Assembly (NCBI GenBank): GCA_037441765.1
Contig: JBBIRM010000097.1
Coordinates: forward strand, 1 to 10,251
Source: JBBIRM01 sp037441765
GTDB lineage: Bacteria; Desulfobacterota; BSN033; UBA1163
DNA: 10,251 nucleotides
Reading direction: 5' to 3'
The position numbers and the translations under genes are program-made. The notes under the pieces were generated by a model. It was given only the letters and a program-made list of their open reading frames with translations, had not been told where the DNA came from and did not search any database. How positions within the stretch are numbered: the stretch's first letter is position 1; each line of letters starts with the position of its first letter. Positions 1 through 6,555 of this stretch are shown in pieces.

Positions 1-531
1 CAACATTTCCAGATCTATCCACGAGCGGTTTTCGATCATCTCAAGGCATTGGAGAAGAAAGGTTATCTGAAACGGGAGGGTTCTATGTCGAGAGGGCTTG
101 AGGTCTTGATCTTTGAAGAAGATAGATTTCGAAAGGAGAGCAGTTCACTGGTTCGAGAGATTCCTGTCTTAGGGAGGGTGGCTGCAGGAAGGCCTACCCT
201 GGCTGTGGAGAATGTGGAAGGGACTATACCGTTTCCTGGAGAATGGGTGAAGGGGAAGGATGTCTTCCTTTTGAGGGTGAGGGGAGATAGCATGTCACCC
301 TTTATCATTCCTGGTGACTATGTCCTTGTTCGCTCACAATCCTCAGCAGAAAACGGGGATGTGGTCGTGACCTTGATGGGAGAGGAGGCCACTGTAAAAA
401 GGTTTTTCAAAAAGGGGAAGAGGATTGAGTTGAAGCCAGATAACGAGCGCTGGGAGACGATTCAGTTTGAGGAAGGACAGGGAGAGATTCAGATTCTTGG
501 CAAGGTGATTGGAGTGTTCAGGAAGTGTTAA
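1..531 (+). CDS. lexA: LexA SOS repressor/autoprotease, 5' end missing
   Basis: Transcriptional repressor of the SOS regulon. It binds operators as a dimer and cleaves itself when activated by RecA filaments on single-stranded DNA. The frame is open from base 1; the first visible residues (RAVFDHLKALEKKGYLKRE, then SRGLEV) are the end of the winged-helix DNA-binding domain, so about 25-30 N-terminal residues lie outside the window. The S24 peptidase domain is complete: Ala-Gly cleavage site in VAAGRP (codons at 184-189), nucleophile Ser in GDSM (289-291) and general-base Lys in ATVKRF (397-399). It therefore looks fully autocleavable. It ends 25 bp before the RecA-like gene and heads a lexA/RecA-like/small protein/PolB cluster, which suggests that this LexA controls that cluster. 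A dedicated second LexA paralogue is possible. The TTG at 49 is internal, not the real start. Confidence 0.95.
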   Translation, partial: QHFQIYPRAVFDHLKALEKKGYLKREGSMSRGLEVLIFEEDRFRKESSSLVREIPVLGRVAAGRPTLAVENVEGTIPFPGEWVKGKDVFLLRVRGDSMSPFIIPGDYVLVRSQSSAENGDVVVTLMGEEATVKRFFKKGKRIELKPDNERWETIQFEEGQGEIQILGKVIGVFRKC

Positions 532-556
532 AAAGAATAGCGTAAGGAGAAGATGG

Positions 557-1291
557 ATGAATCTACCCATAAGGAATTGGCTCGATAAGGTTTTGTCTCA
601 GATGGACTCGGAACATTCGTTCCATGGAAAGACTCTTTTTTTAGGGGAGGGGGTAGGAGGAATTGCCTCTTATGTGGCAGGGTGGATGGCAGGGAAGGGG
701 ATTGATGTGATTATTGTGGATGGGGCTAATCGTTTCGATCCTTACATTGTTTCATCCTTTGCGCGAAGAGTATTGATCCCGCCAGAAAGACTTCTCAAAA
801 AAATTCAAATCGCAAGAGCCTTTACCTGCTATCAGATGACTACCCTGATGGGAGAAAGGTTGTTTGACTTTTTAAGAAAGACTCATACTTGCCAGCAGGA
901 GTGCGGCGTACCCTCAACATACGGATGTGACCCCTCCTTACAAAAGCCTTGGGTAATTATCCTTGGGCCGGTGACCACCTTTCTCGATGAGGATGTGCCG
1001 GAAAGAGAAGTGTGGCCTCTTTTTGAGAGAGCCTTGAGAAAGTTAGAAGAGATGGTAAGAGTGGAGGGGAATCCTTTATTTATGTTTCAACCCCATTGCG
1101 TCCATTGGGGTAGAGGAAGAACGATATCCTCAAAAAGGCCATATCTTGTAAGAAGGCTCTTTCAGTTTTCCGATTTAGTGTGGAAGATATCGCTCGAGGA
1201 TCAAGGATTCAAAATGATTTTGGAGAAGGGATTGAAGGGACACCAAATCCCATGCCTGTCGGCAGGCTGGCAACCACAGATACCCAGATAA
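557..1291 (+). CDS. Degenerate RecA/Rad51-fold protein, ImuA-like in context
   Basis: A 244-residue protein with the strand and helix order of RecA/Rad51 ATPases. A glycine-rich loop (GEGVGG, residues 30-35) sits where Walker A belongs but has no GK[ST]. It is followed by VIIVDGANRFDP (51-62, like the 'viyIDtEg.F' strand of Rad51/KaiC proteins), an IQIARAFTCYQM segment (84-94), and a hydrophobic strand WVIILGP (132-138) in the Walker B position. ATP hydrolysis is therefore doubtful. I chose the ATG at 557 because AAGGAGA lies 7 nt upstream; a TTG at 509 in the same frame would overlap lexA. By analogy with ImuA, it may link the polymerase to RecA or the repair site; that is inference from context. 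The last ~15 residues are encoded by repeat-like DNA and are probably not ancestral. Family assignment is moderately sure, function unproven. Confidence 0.7.
   Translation: MNLPIRNWLDKVLSQMDSEHSFHGKTLFLGEGVGGIASYVAGWMAGKGIDVIIVDGANRFDPYIVSSFARRVLIPPERLLKKIQIARAFTCYQMTTLMGERLFDFLRKTHTCQQECGVPSTYGCDPSLQKPWVIILGPVTTFLDEDVPEREVWPLFERALRKLEEMVRVEGNPLFMFQPHCVHWGRGRTISSKRPYLVRRLFQFSDLVWKISLEDQGFKMILEKGLKGHQIPCLSAGWQPQIPR
610..623. promoter_or_regulatory. LexA-box-like palindrome inside the RecA-like gene
   Basis: GGAACATTCGTTCC is a perfect 5+5 bp palindrome with a 4-nt spacer. It matches the GAAC-N4-GTTC operator of Firmicutes and actinobacterial LexA. It lies about 55 bp inside the coding region and no convincing promoter overlaps it. 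The LexA recognition helix is outside the window, so its specificity cannot be matched to this site. It may be chance. Confidence 0.25.
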
Positions 1292-1403
1292 TGGCCAATA
1301 TCCAATGAACGATTTCCCAAACAGAAATCTATTTAGAGGTTTTGGCCATTTGGACATTGAAGGCTGGAAGTTATTTGGATTTTGGGATCTGAGGTTTGAG
1401 ATT
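1251..1403. repeat. Repeat-like tract at the 3' end of the RecA-like gene and in the following gap
   Basis: The tract begins with a GC-rich inverted repeat (GCCTG 1254-1258 / CAGGC 1263-1267, loop TCGG) encoding the last residues of the RecA-like protein. It continues with AATGGCCAA (1290-1298) facing its exact inverse TTGGCCATT (1342-1350). It ends in simple-looking TTGGACATTGA and TTTGGATTTTGGGATCTG strings. Such sequences resemble dispersed REP-type and degenerate intergenic repeats of environmental anaerobe genomes. The tract interrupts otherwise tight gene spacing with a 133-bp gap. Copies elsewhere in the genome cannot be checked here. Confidence 0.4.
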
Positions 1404-1424
1404 TAATCGTTTGGAGACCGATTT

Positions 1425-1703
1425 ATGGGTCGCACCGTCCTTCCCTTTAGTCAGGTCATAGAACAGGAACTCCAGGAGTGGCGGAAGTTTCGAAGAGGGT
1501 TGAGGAAGGAAGACCAGCAGTTCCTTGACCGCCTCTTTGAAAAAGCGAGACTTCACGTGCAGGCAGGTGTCTATGCCTCAAGGCCCTGGCCTTTTGAAAC
1601 GATCCTGATCTCCATCCTTTTAGAACACGAGAGGATGTTGGCAGAGTTAAGAAAGAAGTTGAAAGAGTTGGAAGAGAAAGAAAGACAAGGTAAAAGTGAT
1701 TAG
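1425..1703 (+). CDS. Small helical protein of the PolB cassette, function unknown
   Basis: A 92-residue, highly charged, all-helical-looking protein with no transmembrane segment or cysteine. A first part rich in Arg/Glu/Gln (residues 10-45, around EWRKFRRGLRKEDQQFL) is followed by a short linker with SRPWPFE and then a C-terminal heptad-like coiled coil (about 65-90, ERMLAELRKKLKELEEKE). The ATG at 1425 has a modest GGAGA ribosome site (about 1415-1419). It lies 37 bp upstream of the polymerase gene and is almost certainly co-transcribed with it. I recognise no family. Its position suggests an accessory or adaptor subunit of the polymerase or of the RecA-like protein. The opposite strand is also open here, but the context and coiled-coil character favour this strand. 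Confidence 0.75.
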   Translation: MGRTVLPFSQVIEQELQEWRKFRRGLRKEDQQFLDRLFEKARLHVQAGVYASRPWPFETILISILLEHERMLAELRKKLKELEEKERQGKSD

Positions 1704-1740
1704 TCAAGGGGCAAGGTGAAGAAGAGACTTCTACATCATT

Positions 1741-4095
1741 ATGAAAATCAATGGATGGCTTTTCGATATATATCCTCTTAACTCATCAATGATTCTCTGG
1801 ATTAAAGGTGAAGATGGGTTTCCTTACAGAATCGAGGATTCTTTCCAACCCCGATTCTATGCCCGAGGAAGGGAGGAAGCCCTTTTTTCCCTGTTTCACT
1901 TCCTCAAGAAGAGAAGGTTGGCCATAGGGTATCAGTGGACTGAAAAATGGGAGTTTTGGAGTGGAGAGAAAGTGGAGGTAATGGAGATCGAGATGGGGGG
2001 TTCGGACTGTTATACTCAGCTCCCCAAAATTCTTCCTTTATGGGAAGAAAAAATCACCTTCTACAATTGTGACATTCCACTGCCCCAAGCCTACCTTTAT
2101 GAAAAGAGGCTCTTTCCCACAGGTAGATGTATCGGCGAAGTGGAGGAAGGTCGTGTGGTCGAGATTCATCCTGATCCCTCTGAATCTGTGTGGTGGGGTG
2201 ATGGAGATCTTCCAGGCCTAAGGGAGATGGAGATTTATCCACTCAATCAGAATGGCTCAGGAGTAGTTTTAGAATGTGAAGGGTATAAACTGGAGATGGA
2301 AAACATTGATCTCGAAGAGATCGGAAACTTTCTTAAACATTTCGATCCCGATGTAATCCTGAGCGATAATGGGGATGTTCACCTTCTTCCCCTTCTTTTT
2401 TCGATGGAGAAGAGGCAGAATATTTCCATTCCATGGGATCGAGAGCCTCATCTTCCGAAGCGACAACTCAGGTCAAAAGGTTTTTCTTACTTCTCTTATG
2501 GAAAGATCTACTATAAGGCACCTGGCCATCTCTTTTTTGGGAGGTGGCATATCGATCGAAGAAACTCTTTTCTCTATAAGGAGTCAGGGATAGAAGGAGT
2601 AATTGAGCTGGCACGACTGGCTAAGATTCCAGTTCAGAGGATGGCCCGAACCTCATCAGGCACAGCCATCACCTCTATGCAACTTGACCGAGCCTTTCAA
2701 GATCACATTCTCATTCCCTGGAGAAAAGGGGAGCCTGAACGATTCAAGACGGCGTGGGATCTTCTCATCGCGGACAAAGGAGGGCTCGTATTTCAGCCTA
2801 AACCGGGAATCTTCGAAGATGTAGCAGAGATCGATTTTGCCTCCATGTATCCCACGATTATGGCTGTTCACAATATCTCTCCTGAGACCGTTCTCTGTCA
2901 ATGCTGTCAGAATCAAAGGGTTCCTGAAGCAGGATATACAATCTGTGAGAAGAGGGAAGGAATCGTTCCTAAAACCATAAGACCCATCCTGACAAGGAGG
3001 GCATGGTTGAAAAGGATGGCTTCTAATTGTGAATTTCAGAATACAGATTGCGGAATGAATGAAAGAAGCCCAATGGAAATTAGGCAGTTACGAAACACTG
3101 GCACGGAGGGTTACAACCGAAGGCAGACAGCACTCAAGTGGATGCTTGTAACTTGCTTTGGATATTTAGGCTATCGAAATGCCCGCTTTGGGAGGATTGA
3201 GGCCCATGAGGCAGTCACTGCCTTTGGGAGAGAAAAACTCCTCCAGGCAAAGGAAATATGCGAAGAGGAGGGGTTTGAACTTCTTCATGCCATCACCGAC
3301 TCCCTCTGGATTCGCAAGAAGGGGCTGAATGAAGAGGAGGTTCTTCATCTCTGTGGAAAGATCAGCGAGGCCACAGGTATCACAATGAACCTCGAGGGGA
3401 TATATACATGGATTGTTTTTCTTCCCTCCAAGGGAAATCCAGAAAGTCCTGTGGCCAATCGTTACTTTGGTCTTTTCAAAAACGGAAAGATAAAGGCAAG
3501 GGGACTGGCATTTCGAAGGGGAGATGTGCCTCCTCTGATCCAGAGGGCTCAGGTTCGGATGCTCGAGGTTCTGGAAAAAGCAAAAAATAGAGAGGAGTAC
3601 CGTTCCAAGATCCCGGAGATTTTAGATATCCTTCTTGAATATGGTCTCATCTTGAAGGAGGGGAGGGGAGGTCAAGAAGAGTTGGCCATTGGGAAGAGGA
3701 TTTCTCAAAAGCCGAATGATTATAAGGTAGATAGTCTAACTGCTCTTGCTGCCCAACAGTTAGAGGGTTTTGGAATTCCAATCTTTCCAGGAGAAAAGGT
3801 CCGATACGTGATCAAAGACGCAGAGTCGAGGGATAAAGGGGAACGAGTAAGACCTTTCCCATTGGTGGGATCGGAGGATACTTATGACGTCAAGAAGTAT
3901 CTGGAGATGTTATTAAAAGCGACAGAAGAAATTCTGATCCCGCTGGGCTATGGCGCAAAGGATCTTGAAAAGATATTCAATGCTTCCTCGGGGCTTGGTG
4001 ATTTGGTACTCAAGGGGTTTTGTAGTCGGGAGCACTCTAAGGTTTCCGCTATAAGATTTTCTCCGACATCCCTACCCGATTCCCCTGATGAGTGA
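1741..4095 (+). CDS. B-family DNA polymerase, exonuclease-degenerate (PolB2-like)
   Basis: A 784-residue archaeal-type family B polymerase. Motif A is EIDFASMYPTI (catalytic D365, steric-gate Y370). Motif B is KWMLVTCFGYLGY (K466; the usual Asn is V470 and Tyr is F473). Motif C is HAITDSLW (metal-binding D520; the preceding conserved Asp is I518). The palm/thumb continues with RYFGLFKNGKIKARGL (574-589). Polymerase activity is therefore plausible. The 3'-5' exonuclease domain is present in outline but lacks its acidic residues: no DIE at Exo I (near 160-167), NGDVHL instead of N-x3-FD at Exo II (210-215), and SGIEGV where Exo III YxxxD should be. A C386-x-C-C-x12-C402 cluster follows motif A. 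With LexA and a RecA-like partner, the likely role is SOS-induced, non-proofreading translesion synthesis. The start ATG at 1741 has only a distant purine-rich stretch upstream. Confidence 0.9.
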   Translation: MKINGWLFDIYPLNSSMILWIKGEDGFPYRIEDSFQPRFYARGREEALFSLFHFLKKRRLAIGYQWTEKWEFWSGEKVEVMEIEMGGSDCYTQLPKILPLWEEKITFYNCDIPLPQAYLYEKRLFPTGRCIGEVEEGRVVEIHPDPSESVWWGDGDLPGLREMEIYPLNQNGSGVVLECEGYKLEMENIDLEEIGNFLKHFDPDVILSDNGDVHLLPLLFSMEKRQNISIPWDREPHLPKRQLRSKGFSYFSYGKIYYKAPGHLFFGRWHIDRRNSFLYKESGIEGVIELARLAKIPVQRMARTSSGTAITSMQLDRAFQDHILIPWRKGEPERFKTAWDLLIADKGGLVFQPKPGIFEDVAEIDFASMYPTIMAVHNISPETVLCQCCQNQRVPEAGYTICEKREGIVPKTIRPILTRRAWLKRMASNCEFQNTDCGMNERSPMEIRQLRNTGTEGYNRRQTALKWMLVTCFGYLGYRNARFGRIEAHEAVTAFGREKLLQAKEICEEEGFELLHAITDSLWIRKKGLNEEEVLHLCGKISEATGITMNLEGIYTWIVFLPSKGNPESPVANRYFGLFKNGKIKARGLAFRRGDVPPLIQRAQVRMLEVLEKAKNREEYRSKIPEILDILLEYGLILKEGRGGQEELAIGKRISQKPNDYKVDSLTALAAQQLEGFGIPIFPGEKVRYVIKDAESRDKGERVRPFPLVGSEDTYDVKKYLEMLLKATEEILIPLGYGAKDLEKIFNASSGLGDLVLKGFCSREHSKVSAIRFSPTSLPDSPDE

Positions 4096-4122
4096 GGTAT
4101 TACGAAATCTCGAAAAATCTAC

Positions 4123-4151
4123 TTGACGGAATTTATCTCTGGAGTTATGAA
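4123..4151 (+). promoter_or_regulatory. Sigma-70 promoter for the DedA-ferredoxin unit
   Basis: TTGACG (4123-4128), a 17-bp spacer and TATGAA (4146-4151) lie in the 79-bp gap after the polymerase gene. The transcript would begin near 4158, shortly before the ribosome site GGGAGGT. This suggests that dedA and the ferredoxin are transcribed separately from the SOS cassette. Confidence 0.55.
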
Positions 4152-4174
4152 ATAAATTCAATCGGGAGGTCCCT

Positions 4175-4816
4175 TTGATTTACGAGATTACTCAGTGGGT
4201 TATGAATCTGATGAGGGCTCATGGTCAGCTTGCAGTATTTATTGGGGTGATGGTTGAACAGGTTGTTGTTCCTATTCCATCTCCACTGATCATCATGGGA
4301 GCAGGCGCTCTTCTTATCCTCCCTGAACTTTCCATCCCTCAAGCCTTCCTTCAAATTCTTTGGATTATTGTCCTGCCAGGTTCTATTGCATCCACCTTGG
4401 GTTCGTACATAGGATATACGATCAGTTATTATGGAGGGAAGGCACTGGTGATCCGATTTAGGCGTCTTTTAGATGTAGATTGGGAGCAGATGGAAAGATT
4501 GGAAAAGAGGTTTCAGGGGAAGAAAGAAATCTGGGGCATCTTTCTCTCACGGGCCATTCCAGTTTTTCCCATCTCCCTTGTCTCTATATTTGCCGGACTT
4601 ATCAGAATTCCAATTCGGCCTTTTACCCTTTATACTTTTTTGGGTTCAATTGTAAGGTGTTTTTTTCTTGGTTTTTTTGGATGGTGGGTTGGGGCCACTT
4701 ATGAGAAGGTAGCAATGCATTTAGATTCTTTGGAGGCCCTTTTTTCCGTTTTAATTCTGATCGGAATGGTGGTTACTTTTGTATATCTTTATTACAAATT
4801 TAGAAGATCGACTTGA
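4175..4816 (+). CDS. DedA/VTT-domain family inner-membrane protein
   Basis: A 213-residue polytopic membrane protein of the DedA (SNARE-associated/VTT) family. These proteins act in lipid-carrier or phospholipid translocation and envelope homeostasis. Family marks include an N-terminal re-entrant-type segment EQVVVPIPSPLIIMGAGAL (28-46), a glycine-rich LGSYIGYTISYYGG (75-88) and the basic/proline motif SRAIPVFPISLVSIFAGL (125-142). Hydrophobic helices end with one at about 190-208, followed by a short basic tail (KFRRST). The Asp usual after 'G.xxG' in the second motif is Tyr here. Translation starts at TTG 4175, four nt after a strong GGGAGGT; no ATG fits better. The ferredoxin follows 53 bp downstream. 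The exact substrate cannot be told from sequence. Confidence 0.88.
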   Translation: MIYEITQWVMNLMRAHGQLAVFIGVMVEQVVVPIPSPLIIMGAGALLILPELSIPQAFLQILWIIVLPGSIASTLGSYIGYTISYYGGKALVIRFRRLLDVDWEQMERLEKRFQGKKEIWGIFLSRAIPVFPISLVSIFAGLIRIPIRPFTLYTFLGSIVRCFFLGFFGWWVGATYEKVAMHLDSLEALFSVLILIGMVVTFVYLYYKFRRST

Positions 4817-4869
4817 ATTAGAAAAAACAATTATGAAACTAAAGAGAAAAACTGAAAGGAGATGGACCG

Positions 4870-5058
4870 ATGAGGGTATTGATTGATGAGGATGCCTGTA
4901 TCGGGTGCGGGGTTTGTGTTGAGTCTTGTCCAGAAGTCTTCGAAATGGGCGATGATAAGGCCTCTGTTAAAGTGGATGAAGTTCCAGAAGAGTTAGTGGA
5001 ATCTTGCCGTGATGCTGCAGAGAGTTGTCCTGTAGAAGCCATCCAGATCGAAGAGTAA
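4870..5058 (+). CDS. Single-cluster [4Fe-4S] ferredoxin
   Basis: A 62-residue cytoplasmic electron carrier. Cys10, Cys13 and Cys16 (CIGCGVC) and Cys53 (CP) are the four expected ligands of one [4Fe-4S] cluster. Cys20 and Cys46 are placed as the structural disulfide pair known from Thermotoga maritima-type monocluster ferredoxins. The second cluster site of clostridial 2[4Fe-4S] ferredoxins is replaced by an acidic loop. The protein is very acidic, as expected for binding redox partners. AAAGGAG ends about 8 nt before the ATG. It lies 53 bp after the DedA gene with no terminator between, so the two are probably co-transcribed. This type of ferredoxin fits an anaerobic lifestyle. Confidence 0.95.
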   Translation: MRVLIDEDACIGCGVCVESCPEVFEMGDDKASVKVDEVPEELVESCRDAAESCPVEAIQIEE

Positions 5059-5063
5059 TTAAA

Positions 5064-5091
5064 CAAAAAGGGGCACCTCAATAGTGCCCCT
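5064..5091. terminator. Bidirectional intrinsic terminator between ferredoxin and sigma genes
   Basis: A perfect 8-bp stem (AGGGGCAC 5069-5076 / GTGCCCCT 5084-5091) has a 7-nt loop. Read on the minus strand it is followed by TTTTTGTTT, a good U-tract, so it efficiently ends the sigma-factor transcript. On the plus strand the U-tract is poor, but the hairpin also sits just past the ferredoxin stop codon. Confidence 0.85.
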
Positions 5092-5131
5092 CCTTAGAAA
5101 GTTCAAGACGAGTCGAGTTTGATCAAAAAGA

Positions 5132-6430
5132 CTATTCAAAATAGTCTTTGATCTCTTTATACCGGTTAGGGTCCCTTAAACGTTCAAGGGCCTTTGCCTC
5201 GATTTGACGAATTCTCTCACGACTAAGACCAAACTGCCTACCAATCTCTTCGAGCGTGCATTCCCCATCTTCTCCAATGCCAAATCGGAGTCGGAGAATC
5301 TTCTCCTCTCTTGGGGAAAGAGTGGAGAGGAGTTTTTCAGTCTGACGGATGAGGTCTTTTTCAAGTAATGAGTCGCTGGGGGATAGACTCTTCTCATCAG
5401 GGATCAAATCTTCGAGGGTACTGTCCTCTTCCCCGATAGGCATATCTAACGAAATAGGCTCTTCGATCAGATTGAAAATCTTATCCACGTCGTTGATCGG
5501 GATCCCGCTGTCTTTAGAAAGTTCTTGAGGAGTAGGTTCACGCCCCAGTTTTTTTACCAAATCCTTGAAGGATTTCATCATTTTGCCTTTGATTTCAAAT
5601 AAATAATTTGGGATACGAATCGTTCTCGATTTCTCTGCAAAGGCCCTCAAGATGGCTGCCCTAATCCACCAAGAGGCATATGTACTGAATTTATATCCTT
5701 TGGTATAATCAAATTTAACCATTGCCTGGATTAAGCCGAGGTTCCCCTCTTGAATCAAATCTAAGAAAGAGAGGCCTCGATTTGCATATCTTTTTGCAAT
5801 ACTGACAACCAGCCTCAAGTTTGCTTGAATCAATTCATTCTTGGCCTGTTGAGTCTCAAGTAGGACTTGTTGATATCGATTTAACATTTTTTTATAGAGA
5901 AAAGTTTTCTCCTTTATCTGAGAGGAAGTCAGTTTAGATTTTTTCCCATTCTTACCTTTAGACTTACTCAGAGATTTGGTCCCATTTTGCCCAAGCTTCC
6001 CATTTTTTGGAGCTTTTTCAGGAAAGAGTTGGGCCTTTAAACGGTTCGTCTTAGTCTCAAGGATTTTTACCTGACGCTCTCCTTCTTTTATCTTTTTCGC
6101 TAACTCCACTTCTTTCTCTGGAGTAAGGAGGGAGATCTTTTCAAGACCCTTTAGATATTCCCAAGTGATATCTTGAGGTTGGAAGTAAATCTCTTCTTGA
6201 GAAATGGGCTCAATCGAGAGATCCCCCCGCTCCTGGGGTTCTATTTCTTTCTCCTCCATCTGAAGATCAAGCTCCTCAAGTGGGTCATCCAGTTCTAAAT
6301 CATTCTCAAAATAAGGATTGGGTTGGACTGTACTTACAGCGGAAGATGCTTCTTCCAAAATAGAAAAAGAAGAAAGTTTCTCTAAGGTTAAATCCTCTCT
6401 TTTTTTCCCGTTTGCTCTATTCTGTTTCAC
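5132..6430 (-). CDS. RNA polymerase sigma-70 family factor (group 1/2-like)
   Basis: A 432-residue sigma factor. An acidic N-terminus (~1-86) replaces region 1.1. Region 1.2 starts near DITWEYLKGLEK (87-98), then comes a lysine-rich, low-complexity non-conserved insert (~137-175). Regions 2.1-2.4 follow (ANLRLVVSIAKRYANRGL ... YASWWIRAAILRAF, 203-264), then region 3 (~280-330) and region 4.2 with the helix-turn-helix TLEEIGRQFGLSRERIRQIE (392-411). The -35-contacting residues in SRERIRQ match E. coli RpoD, so TTGACA-type -35 boxes are expected. In region 2.4 the residues equivalent to RpoD Gln437 and Thr440 are Ala258 and Leu261, which suggests altered -10 reading. It starts at GTG 6430 with AAGGAG upstream. 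It is probably a specialised or second RpoD/RpoS-like factor; whether it is the housekeeping one cannot be decided here. Confidence 0.92.
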   Translation of the reverse strand: MKQNRANGKKREDLTLEKLSSFSILEEASSAVSTVQPNPYFENDLELDDPLEELDLQMEEKEIEPQERGDLSIEPISQEEIYFQPQDITWEYLKGLEKISLLTPEKEVELAKKIKEGERQVKILETKTNRLKAQLFPEKAPKNGKLGQNGTKSLSKSKGKNGKKSKLTSSQIKEKTFLYKKMLNRYQQVLLETQQAKNELIQANLRLVVSIAKRYANRGLSFLDLIQEGNLGLIQAMVKFDYTKGYKFSTYASWWIRAAILRAFAEKSRTIRIPNYLFEIKGKMMKSFKDLVKKLGREPTPQELSKDSGIPINDVDKIFNLIEEPISLDMPIGEEDSTLEDLIPDEKSLSPSDSLLEKDLIRQTEKLLSTLSPREEKILRLRFGIGEDGECTLEEIGRQFGLSRERIRQIEAKALERLRDPNRYKEIKDYFE

Positions 6431-6459
6431 TTAAACCTATACTCCTTTCTTTATAGAAC

Positions 6460-6494
6460 AAAAAACCCCTTCCATTCTTAGTCTATGGAAAGGG
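6460..6494 (-). terminator. Intrinsic-terminator-like hairpin in the sigma-gene leader (attenuator candidate)
   Basis: On the minus strand, CCTTTCCAT (with one bulged base) pairs with ATGGAAGGGG around a 9-nt loop and is followed directly by TTTTTTGTTC. This is a complete terminator shape about 30 nt upstream of the sigma GTG codon and downstream of its predicted promoter. It would stop transcripts before the gene unless the hairpin is prevented from forming. Confidence 0.65.
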
Positions 6495-6555
6495 CAAATT
6501 TATTTTAATTTATAATTTTAAATCAAAACCCTTGCCAATCGAATGGTTTTCTTAA

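Noticed and set aside
49..51. TTG at 49 as the start of LexA
   Set aside because: The frame is open to base 1 and encodes canonical LexA winged-helix residues upstream of it, so the gene begins outside the window.
1456..1707. 83-codon open frame antisense to the small cassette gene
   Set aside because: The plus-strand frame has a ribosome site, coiled-coil character and operon position; the antisense translation is low-complexity Ser/Leu-rich.
2656..2916. 86-codon antisense frame inside the polymerase gene
   Set aside because: It lies opposite PolB motif A, which is strongly conserved, and has no independent support.
3286..3306. Polymerase inactive because motif C lacks the first Asp (AITDS)
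   Set aside because: The metal ligand of motif C in family B enzymes is the second Asp, present as D520, and the motif A Asp365 is intact. Inactivity cannot be concluded from this change alone.
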